This document shows, piece after piece, positions 9,009-16,592 of a stretch of 61,342 nucleotides of DNA. How positions within the stretch are numbered: position 1 is the first letter of the stretch; each line of letters opens with the position of its first letter. The position numbers were made by a program, and so were the translations under genes. The notes beneath the pieces are model-generated. The model was not told where the DNA came from, ran no database searches, and saw only the letters and a list, made by a program, of their open reading frames with translations. The stretch is from Romeriopsis navalis LEGE 11480 (GTDB lineage Bacteria > Cyanobacteriota > Cyanobacteriia > Leptolyngbyales > Leptolyngbyaceae). The DNA lies in the NCBI RefSeq assembly GCF_015207035.1, contig NZ_JADEXQ010000023.1:1-61342 (forward strand), read 5' to 3'.

Positions 9009-10529
9009 CTACTGTTCGGTGCTGACGCTCATTGTACTCGCGACTTTGTGCAACTGGGTCACAACCCGAATCACCATAAACAGCGCCATCGCCAACCATA
9101 ACTCCTGACAGTTGTGTTGCCACCAAGCAATGCCAGCTAAAGGTATAAACCCAATTACCGCTGAGACCACCATACTGTCACGAACGATCGTACTTTCTGT
9201 CAGACCCAGGAAGTAACCATTTAACATAAATGCGATTGAGCCTAAGCCCAGCACTGGAAATAACCACAACACATAATGACTCACTTGGCTAATCACTTCA
9301 GTATGATTAGTCAATAACCCAAATAACGGCGTCGGCAACAGCACAAACAGACCCGCCGCAATCATGCCGATACCCAAACTAATGGACAGTGATACTTTCA
9401 ACAGTGGCGCGAGTTTGTTGATTGTACCTGCGCCTTGAAAACTGCCCGCCAAACTCTCCGTTGCAAAGGCCAGACCATCGACGAGATACGTAGTCAGCAC
9501 CACCACATGTAACAGCAGCGTATTGCCCGCTAATATCAACGTGCCAAAAGACGCACTTAACCCAATAAACACCGCCGAAATAGAAACATTCACGCAACTG
9601 CGAATCCAAATGTCCCCATTCAGCTTAAATATCGCCTGCATGGCCTCCACATCCCAAATTTGGGTGCGGGCCGCTCGCAGCTGCGTGAACCAGCCCCCCA
9701 AGCCAATAAACATAACACCGAGAAACAGCATGAGGTATTGACTGATCGCGGTAGCGAGACCAACTCCAGTACCCGCCCAACCGCAGCGATAAACAAACCA
9801 GTAGTCCAGCAACACATTGGCCCCATTGCCCACAATGGACAACGCCAACACCTTGCCCCCCTGCTCACGCCCCACAAACCAACCAATCAAGACAAAATTT
9901 AGGAGCACCGCTGGCGCGCCCCAAATCCGTGCATTAAAGTAATCCATCCCGGCGGTCTTCACGTCTGGTGCCGCAGTCAGAATCGCAAAGCCGATTTCCC
10001 GGATTGGCATCTGCAATAACAAGATCATCACACCTATCGCCAGGGCAATCAACCCATTGCGCAGCAGGGTTAAGAGCACTTCTGTGGTGTCATCCCGCCC
10101 CGCCGCTTGGGCGGTCGGCCCCGTTGTGCCCATCCGGAGAAACTTCGCCATCCGATACAGATAGTCGAACAGCACCGTGGCGATCGCCACACCAGCCAAA
10201 TATTTCAGATCGTCTAAATGCCCCAGAAAGGCCACATCGACTAATCCCGCCAAGGGCACCATCAGGTTAGAGAGGATATTGACAATACCGAGCCGAAAAA
10301 ACCGGGGATAAAAATCACGGGGATGCCTGTCCACATCCGGTGGCGGTGGCATTTGGCTGACTAATGCAGTGGAATCAGCCGATGGCGCTGCTGGCTCAAA
10401 AGATTGTGCTTCCGGAGCGATACTTACTGCTTGACCGTCGGGCTTCTGGCGATCTTGATCATTTCCTGGATCATTGCAAGCGCTAGGGGAAGTCACGGTT
10501 TTCTGTATCGCAGTGATTAACCTTGTCAA
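9009..10529 (-). CDS. MATE family multidrug/metabolite efflux transporter (DinF-like)
   Basis: The membrane core of about 430 residues holds twelve predicted helices. It starts at FFRLGIVNILSNLMVPLAGLVDVAFLGHL, the signature of the DinF branch of MATE exporters (antiport against Na+ or H+). A polar N-terminal extension of about 80 residues, rich in Pro, Ala and Gln, precedes it. The TTG start at 10529 has no ribosome-binding site; an internal ATG at 10352 (MPPPPDVDRHPRDFY) would remove most of the extension and is a reasonable alternative. Substrate cannot be inferred. Confidence 0.88.
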   Translation of the reverse strand: MTRLITAIQKTVTSPSACNDPGNDQDRQKPDGQAVSIAPEAQSFEPAAPSADSTALVSQMPPPPDVDRHPRDFYPRFFRLGIVNILSNLMVPLAGLVDVAFLGHLDDLKYLAGVAIATVLFDYLYRMAKFLRMGTTGPTAQAAGRDDTTEVLLTLLRNGLIALAIGVMILLLQMPIREIGFAILTAAPDVKTAGMDYFNARIWGAPAVLLNFVLIGWFVGREQGGKVLALSIVGNGANVLLDYWFVYRCGWAGTGVGLATAISQYLMLFLGVMFIGLGGWFTQLRAARTQIWDVEAMQAIFKLNGDIWIRSCVNVSISAVFIGLSASFGTLILAGNTLLLHVVVLTTYLVDGLAFATESLAGSFQGAGTINKLAPLLKVSLSISLGIGMIAAGLFVLLPTPLFGLLTNHTEVISQVSHYVLWLFPVLGLGSIAFMLNGYFLGLTESTIVRDSMVVSAVIGFIPLAGIAWWQHNCQELWLAMALFMVIRVVTQLHKVASTMSVSTEQ

Positions 10530-10613
10530 TCATCTATTTTAACCGAATATTAACCTCCTATTAATTTTTGTATTGTCATGGGGGCCAATTCTCCGTGCAA
10601 TTCCACGCTATGA

Positions 10614-10898
10614 ATCAAGTTTTGGCAGCGCGATCGCCATCAGCCATTTGAGCTATACAAGTTAATCAACGGTGAATATCAGCTCCAACTGGGCGAACCC
10701 TACTGGATGCCAGAAATTGGTTTAGGCATTGGTCGTTATCAGGCAGAAGTTGGCGGCATCGAGCAAGAGATTTTGACATGGTTTGATGAATAAGGAAATC
10801 GACAGTTCAGCCCTGAGGAAACGGAACGTCAGCGGGCCGATCGGCTAGAAGCAATTCTACGGGCTCAGGGCATTGACCCCGATCGCCTCCCTCAATAA
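10614..10898 (+). pseudogene. Decayed Uma2-family (DUF820) endonuclease-like gene fragment
   Basis: In one frame the DNA reads ...PFELYKLINGEYQLQLGEPYW, then MPEIGLGIGRYQAEVGGIEQ, EILTWFDE, a TAA at 10791, then GNRQFSPEETERQRADRLEA and a final RLPQ stop at 10896-10898. This is the C-terminal half of a Uma2-type protein, including the ERQRADRLEAILRAQGIDPD tail common in cyanobacteria. The PD-(D/E)xK N-terminal half is missing: a TGA lies in frame at 10611. An in-frame stop then separates the tail. It is therefore a relic. The following 10899-11122 shows no gene. Confidence 0.8.
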
Positions 10899-11122
10899 AT
10901 CCTCAGCAATAAGCTACATCAAATTTCTCAATCGTCATCCGGAAGCAGCAATTCCCACTCGTGAAAATATCGGCATAACGGATTAGCCATCAGGGGCGCG
11001 AGCAAGAATTTGAAGCGATGATCAGTAGCGTGCCTTGAGCGTCCCTTACATGGGATTGTTAGGAATAGAATCATGCTCTTTTAATGCTATCTAAGATTCA
11101 TATTTCTAGTGTTAGATTTTCA

Positions 11123-11476
11123 CTACCCATCCTGTCTAAACAAAACGATACCATCACTATTATACGAACCATCAGACATGATTGTGTCTTTGAAAAAGCA
11201 ATGATCAATCTCTGAGATTTTAGCTCCAGATAAATTAGCATTCGTTAGATTACAATTTACAAGCCCTCCCTCCCTCATTTCCATATTTGCAAGATTAGCA
11301 TTAGTAAAATTGCAATTTATAAAGCTTGCCTGAGACGAATAAAAATCACTCAACTCTGTGTAGCTGAAATCTACATTTTCAATATTACATTCATAAATAC
11401 GGGCCGTATCAAGATTTACATGTGTAAAATCCCTCTCTCCAGAATCATAAAGCTCCAGAAATTCTTCTATATTCAT
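11123..11476 (-). CDS. Small pentapeptide-repeat protein
   Basis: 117 residues. The region from about residue 30 to 95 consists of A(D/N)LxX-type pentapeptides (ENVDFSYTELSDF, ASFINCNFTNANLANMEMR, GLVNCNLTNANLSGAKI), enough for about three turns of a right-handed quadrilateral beta helix. The N-terminus MNIEEFLELYDSGERDF is a capping helix seen in similar proteins. The gene is clearly more AT-rich than its neighbours and sits beside a Uma2 relic, which hints at acquisition by transfer. Function unknown. Confidence 0.8.
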   Translation of the reverse strand: MNIEEFLELYDSGERDFTHVNLDTARIYECNIENVDFSYTELSDFYSSQASFINCNFTNANLANMEMREGGLVNCNLTNANLSGAKISEIDHCFFKDTIMSDGSYNSDGIVLFRQDG

Positions 11477-11729
11477 TGTGGTGAACCTAAGCTTACCTTA
11501 GCCTCCTAACTATAAATATAGCGAAAATTTCTGGATATTCTGCCAATTAGGGATGATATACGGAAACTTTCTGAATATCATCCCACCGAACACAACCAAC
11601 CTCAAACTACCTTCAGTCAAGATTTAATGTATTCCTGAACAGATCCCTCATCCACCAAAGTCCCATACAGTTGAGCCAAGTCCATCCCCAAGCTACACTA
11701 GCTACAGGACTTCTGTACTACCTCACCCC

Positions 11730-12914
11730 ATGCTCGACCTCAACCAACTCGCCCGTCAAATGCAAGGCATCAGCCAACACCTGGTCGAGGAATCAGTTGC
11801 CCTGCGTCAACGACTGAATCGGGCCGAGGAGCTGATGAAATCCGCCGAGAAAGTCCAAACTGAACTTGTCGATCGCCAGACCGAATGGCACGATCGCTTC
11901 ATCTTCACTGCCGCCACGCCGATCGAACCCCTCGGCACCCACAAAGCCATTGGTCCGGCTCCTTCCGCCCACACTGTAATTGCCACCGACGGCTCCCAAA
12001 TCTCCCCCAGCCACCACGAAATCGCCTACTGCTACCTGCTAAATATCGGCCGCATCATCCTCCACTACGGCCAAAGCAAACTCCCCCTACTCGACAGCCA
12101 ACCCGAGGTCTTCTATCGTCCCGAAGATCTCTATGTCTCCCGCCAATGGGGTGTCCGCACCGAAGAGTGGATGGGCTACTGTCGCACCGCCGCCGAAGTC
12201 ACCGTATTAGGCGAACTGGCTGAAGCGATCGCCCCAACTACCGCCGCCCCAATCATCGCGATGACCGATGGTTCACTGCTCCACTGGTTTCTCGAGCCGC
12301 TACCCAAAGAAGCACGCGATCGGATTCTCAAACCGATCCTTGAATCCTGGAAACAAATGCGTAAACTGCAAGTGCCCATGGTCGGTTACATCAGTGCCTC
12401 CCGTAGTGGCGAAGCCACCAACTTCCTGCGTCTCCACACTTGTCCTTATATTGCCCCCGACTGTCTCACCCATTGCAGTGATCTGCCCAACAAAGCCCCC
12501 TGTCAAGTTCTTGATCCTTTACGTGATGCGGGGATCTGGGGTCGCCTGCTCGAACCTGGAGAGCGCAGTCCCCTCTGGCGTAGCTCGGCCAAAATCCAAG
12601 ACTTCTACGGCAAAGATTACGAAATTCACTTCTGCTACGTCAATGTTGGTGCCGAGATTGCCCGAGTCGAAGTCCCCGCTTGGGTGGCAGTAGATGAATC
12701 GATTCTGGCGATGACTTTAAGTCTGGTCATTGCCCAAGTTCAAAAAGGGTATGGCTATCCTGTGGCCCTTGCCGAAGCACATAATCAAGCCGTGGTACGT
12801 GGCGGCGATCGAGCCCGATTTTTTGCCCTGCTTGAACGGGAGATGGTGAAAGCAGGCTTGCGGAATGTTGGCACTTCCTATAAAGAAGCCCGTAAACGTG
12901 GCAGTATTGCCTAA
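11730..12914 (+). CDS. NurA domain-containing DNA repair nuclease-like protein
   Basis: 394 residues. An N-terminal helical region (residues 1-60) precedes the NurA fold. The first catalytic acidic motif is ATDGSQISPSHHE, and a second acidic motif is AMTDGSLLHWFLEPL; both DGS blocks are typical metal-binding sites of NurA 5'-3' nucleases. Further conserved blocks are MVGYISASRSGEATNFLRL and the C-terminal GYPVALAEAHNQAVVRGGDR. In archaea NurA works with HerA and Mre11/Rad50; no HerA partner lies nearby here. The start at 11730 is the first ATG, with no strong ribosome-binding site. Confidence 0.85.
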   Translation: MLDLNQLARQMQGISQHLVEESVALRQRLNRAEELMKSAEKVQTELVDRQTEWHDRFIFTAATPIEPLGTHKAIGPAPSAHTVIATDGSQISPSHHEIAYCYLLNIGRIILHYGQSKLPLLDSQPEVFYRPEDLYVSRQWGVRTEEWMGYCRTAAEVTVLGELAEAIAPTTAAPIIAMTDGSLLHWFLEPLPKEARDRILKPILESWKQMRKLQVPMVGYISASRSGEATNFLRLHTCPYIAPDCLTHCSDLPNKAPCQVLDPLRDAGIWGRLLEPGERSPLWRSSAKIQDFYGKDYEIHFCYVNVGAEIARVEVPAWVAVDESILAMTLSLVIAQVQKGYGYPVALAEAHNQAVVRGGDRARFFALLEREMVKAGLRNVGTSYKEARKRGSIA

Positions 12915-13059
12915 AGCCTTTTTAGCTGCTAATCGTGGTGGGTAATTTTTAGGTGTCTGTCGTGAGTTGATGGAATCACCGAAACGGATTGCTTGAGATG
13001 ATTTGTCCAAACCTTCCTTAAGTGAGATTTCCCATCTGTCCCAGAGTTATTTGCCAGAG

Positions 13060-13089
13060 CGCGCATCGCAACATATGTTGCGATGCGCG
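13060..13089. terminator. Perfect 30-bp palindrome, possible terminator or protein-binding site
   Basis: A self-complementary 30-mer (CGCGCATCGCAACAT and its exact reverse complement) lies between the convergent nurA-like gene (ends 12914) and the multi-GAF kinase (ends 13251). On the plus strand it is followed by TGTTTTATG, so it could end plus-strand transcription, but the lack of a loop and the short T-run make a dimeric-protein site equally possible. The rest of the 12915-13250 gap holds only a weaker inverted repeat (ATAGCGAT / ATCGCTAT near 13167-13205). Confidence 0.5.
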
Positions 13090-13250
13090 TGTTTTATGAT
13101 TCCAGAAATCATAAGCAATCTAACTGGAAAATCGTTTAAGCGAGATTCAATGTGATGAATCAATAGCGATATCTTTAATAGTTTCTGTTTGAATCGCTAT
13201 GCTATTGCCAAAACGATAAATTCCCCCTGTTGTGATTATCTGATGATTGC

Positions 13251-16200
13251 TTAGTCCGCCGACTCCTCTTCAAGATCGATGGGTAATCCAATCACAAACT
13301 CAACGCCATTTTCAACGTTGGGATTGACGGCGATCGTACCTTGATGATGTTCAACAATAATTTGTTGCGAGATCGCCAAGCCGAGTCCAGTGCCTTCACC
13401 CACAGCTTTCGTGGTGAAAAAATGGTCAAAGACCTTGCTCTGGTTTTCGGCTGGAATGGTAAAGCCGTTATTGCGAATCCGAATCTCTAATTGATTCTGT
13501 TCATTCACCTGCGTCTTAATCCAGATCTTCGGCGCTTCTATGTCATCTCGTTCAACAGAGTTGAGTTTGCCTGCCTGCATCGCTTCACTAATTGCATCGA
13601 TCGCATTCGCTAATAGATTCATAAAAACCTGATTGAGCTGTGATGGACAACATGCGACTAACGGAATTTCACCATACTCCTTGATGACTTCAACGCGGGT
13701 ATTGTCATTGCCGACTTTCATCCGATGACCCAAAATCAGCAATGTACTTTCAATTCCCTCATGGATATCCACTTCCTTCAACAACGATTCATCTAAGCGG
13801 GAGAAATTGCGCAGCGACAGCACAATTTGACGAATTCGGTCAGTTCCCAACTTCATGGATTTAAGAATCTTCGGCAAATCTTCCAGAATAAAGTCAAGGT
13901 CGATCGCCTCGATTTGTTCTTGGTAGGCTTCGAGGTCAGCGCTCGAATCTGGCGTATCTCCAAGACTGCAACGGGTTAGGGCCAGTAGATCGTGGACATA
14001 TTCATTCACATGGGTCAGATTGCCGTGGATGAAGTTGACCGGATTATTGATTTCGTGTGCCACGCCCGCCACAAGCTGGCCTAAACCGGCCATTTTTTCG
14101 TTTTGGATGAGCTGCATTTGCGACTGCTGCAATTCCTCTAGCATGTGCTGTCGTTCGATCGATTGCGCTTGAATCTGGCGCATCGATTCGGATTGCCGCA
14201 GGGCAATTCCCAGTTGCTCACCTGTCTGGGCCAACAATTCGACTTCATCGGCTTGCCATGACCGGGGACCGGAATTTTGAAAGGCTGCCAGCAATCCCCA
14301 TAACTGATCGCCTTGAAAAATTGCCGCGATCGCATAGGCCTTGGCCTGGAATTCTTCCAGCAACGCCACATGACAATTATCTAACTCCGCCGCATAAATA
14401 TCCGCCACCGCAAAGGTTTCGTTATGGGCATAACGTCCCCCCTGACTCTCCATTAAATATGTATCGGTAATTGTGGGCATCACGCCTACCAGAGGGTTCC
14501 AGCCCTCTGCCACCGATTCAAACAGAAAGTCACCACTCCAGTCGGGGTTAAACCGATAAATTGCCACGCGATCGGCTTCGAGCATCTGCCGGACTTGTGT
14601 TGTTGCTGTGTCACAAATCATGTCCCAATCGAGGGATTGGCGAATTTGATTCGTGATTTTGGTGAGGGCTTTTTGGCGATTCAACTTTTGGGCTTGTTCA
14701 TCGGCTTGCTGAAGGGCAATTCCTAGTTGCTCACCGATCTGTGCTAATAATTCCACTTCATCCGCTTGCCATGGTCGGGGGCCTGTATTCTGAAATGTTG
14801 CTAGCAGCCCCCATAAGCGATCACCGTGGAAAATTGGCACGATCGCATAGGCTTTTGCCTGAAACTCTTCCAGTAACGCCACATGACAATCATCGAGTCC
14901 CGCTGCATAAATATCATCAACGGCAAAGGTTTCGTTATTGGCATAACGTCCCCCCTGGCTTGTGGTTAAATGTGTATCGGTAATCGTGGGCATCACTCCG
15001 ACAAGGGGTTTCCAGCCATCAGCCACCGATTCAAATCGAAAGTCACCACTCCAGTCCGCATTAAACTGGAACACTGCGACTCGATCTGTTTCCAGTAGTT
15101 GACGCACTTCAGCTGTTGCTGTACTGCAGATTACGTCTAGTTCTAAAGAGTGACGAATCCGATGCGTAATCTTGGTTAGGGCCTTCTGGCGATGCAGTTT
15201 TTTGGCTTGAATATTTGCTTGTCGGAGGGCGATACCCAATTGCTCACCCGTCTGAGCTAATAATTCTACTTCGTCTGGCTGCCACTGGCGGGGGCCAGAG
15301 TTTTGGAAAGCAGCTAATAAACCCCATAGCCGCTCGCCTTGAAAAATTGGCGCGATTGCATAGGACTTCGCTTCAAACTGTTCGAGTAATGCAATATGAC
15401 AAGCATCTAGCCCCGCTGCGTGAATATCATCAACGGCAAAGGTTTCATTATTGGCATAGCGTCCCCCTTGGGTTGACGCCAAATGTGTATCGACGATTGT
15501 TGGTGATACCCCAACGAGTGGCTGCCAACCCTCCGCTAAGGATTCAAACAGAAAGTCACCGCTCCAGTCGGGGTTAAATCGATAGATTGTTACACGATCG
15601 ACATCGAGCATCTGCCTGACTTCAGTCGTTGCCGTTTCACAAATCACCTCCCAATCGAGTGATCGTCGAATCCGGTTAGTGATCTTGGTTAGGGCTTTCT
15701 GGCGTTTTAGGGCCTGCGCCTGAACTTGGGCTTGGGCCTGCAACATCGCTCGATCTTGTAGCTGATCAAAATACTCAGCTTGTTTGAGGGCGATTGCAAA
15801 ATGGTCCGCAATCTTGCGCACAAACTCGATTTCCGATGGTTGCCAACGTCGTGCATGGCTGCACTGATGAATACAGAGTAATCCCCATACCACATCACCC
15901 TTCAGCACGGGCACGATTAAATTTGCCCGAACCTGAAACTGCTCCAGCATCTGAACCTGACTATTGCTCAAGCCCGAATTATAGATATCGGCAACAACCT
16001 GTACCTGACCTTGAGTGTAATAGTCCGCAAATTGTGTATTGGCAAACTGTTTGCCGGCTGATTCGGTTAATGCCGAGGGAATATCCGAACGCACATCTTC
16101 TGCGACAAACCGCCCATCATTCCAGTCGCCCTCCCTTGTAAACCGGAAAACACCGACCCGATCGGCATTGAGTAACTGCCGCAGTTCCACGGCAGTTGTT

Positions 16201-16364
16201 TTGAAAATATCATCGAGAGCAACGGAGGCTCTGATGCGATCGACAATGCTCGTTAATGTTTGCTGCTGCTCAATTTGTTGAAATAACTGATCAGCGCAGG
16301 CAGAGAGTTGGTAAGCAGTTTGTTGAAGCGTATTAACTTGCGGATTCGGAGCGTGCTTAAACAT
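13251..16364 (-). CDS. Multi-GAF sensor histidine kinase (four GAF domains)
   Basis: 1037 residues from ATG 16364; an upstream in-frame GTG at 16445 adds 27 residues that look non-coding. No membrane helix. GAF1 ends with WGLLCIHQCSHARRW and lacks the Cys. GAF2-4 are near copies with a 171-residue period. Each carries DRVxxxxFNxDWSGDF and DxCHxALLExFxAK, with Cys-His at about C322, C493 and C664. The Cys-His pair is where phytochromes and cyanobacteriochromes attach bilin. The later HQC block reads (A/T)FQN in these copies, so bilin binding is only possible, not shown. HisKA is AGLGQLVAGVAHEINNPVNF with H770. N box QLNQVFMNLLANAIDAI is normal, but the G1 box reads NNGFTIP instead of DNGxGI, losing the adenine-binding Asp. 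No response regulator is adjacent. Confidence 0.88.
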   Translation of the reverse strand: MFKHAPNPQVNTLQQTAYQLSACADQLFQQIEQQQTLTSIVDRIRASVALDDIFKTTAVELRQLLNADRVGVFRFTREGDWNDGRFVAEDVRSDIPSALTESAGKQFANTQFADYYTQGQVQVVADIYNSGLSNSQVQMLEQFQVRANLIVPVLKGDVVWGLLCIHQCSHARRWQPSEIEFVRKIADHFAIALKQAEYFDQLQDRAMLQAQAQVQAQALKRQKALTKITNRIRRSLDWEVICETATTEVRQMLDVDRVTIYRFNPDWSGDFLFESLAEGWQPLVGVSPTIVDTHLASTQGGRYANNETFAVDDIHAAGLDACHIALLEQFEAKSYAIAPIFQGERLWGLLAAFQNSGPRQWQPDEVELLAQTGEQLGIALRQANIQAKKLHRQKALTKITHRIRHSLELDVICSTATAEVRQLLETDRVAVFQFNADWSGDFRFESVADGWKPLVGVMPTITDTHLTTSQGGRYANNETFAVDDIYAAGLDDCHVALLEEFQAKAYAIVPIFHGDRLWGLLATFQNTGPRPWQADEVELLAQIGEQLGIALQQADEQAQKLNRQKALTKITNQIRQSLDWDMICDTATTQVRQMLEADRVAIYRFNPDWSGDFLFESVAEGWNPLVGVMPTITDTYLMESQGGRYAHNETFAVADIYAAELDNCHVALLEEFQAKAYAIAAIFQGDQLWGLLAAFQNSGPRSWQADEVELLAQTGEQLGIALRQSESMRQIQAQSIERQHMLEELQQSQMQLIQNEKMAGLGQLVAGVAHEINNPVNFIHGNLTHVNEYVHDLLALTRCSLGDTPDSSADLEAYQEQIEAIDLDFILEDLPKILKSMKLGTDRIRQIVLSLRNFSRLDESLLKEVDIHEGIESTLLILGHRMKVGNDNTRVEVIKEYGEIPLVACCPSQLNQVFMNLLANAIDAISEAMQAGKLNSVERDDIEAPKIWIKTQVNEQNQLEIRIRNNGFTIPAENQSKVFDHFFTTKAVGEGTGLGLAISQQIIVEHHQGTIAVNPNVENGVEFVIGLPIDLEEESAD
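14180..15700 (-). repeat. Three tandem 513-bp GAF-coding repeats
   Basis: GAF2, GAF3 and GAF4 of the kinase are coded by three tandem units of 513 bp. The same block, coding GGRYA(N/H)NETFAV, recurs at about 15440, 14928 and 14415. The units are clearly diverged from GAF1, so they arose by internal duplication of one GAF. Confidence 0.8.
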
Positions 16365-16592
16365 GGAGATTAGAGGAGATAAGACGTTGGCTACTATGGC
16401 AATACGAATGCCCCTCCTGACTATTTGAGGATGCCCCAAAATCACGTCAAATCATCAAATCATCACATTTGCTGACTATCCAAAAACAGCGTCCAGCTCA
16501 CTGCCGCAATATGCCGGATCGCTCATCTCTTGCGTCCTGGGTAAAATCGGCTAAATTGTCCAACTGCAAGTTATACCCCACCCGCCCCAACC

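Noticed and set aside
9379..10270. Overlapping frames on both strands in the MATE gene
   Set aside because: The MATE frame has continuous family similarity and membrane helices; the others are shadows.
14180..15700. Regular repeats resembling an array
   Set aside because: They are 513-bp protein-coding GAF units, not CRISPR repeats with spacers.
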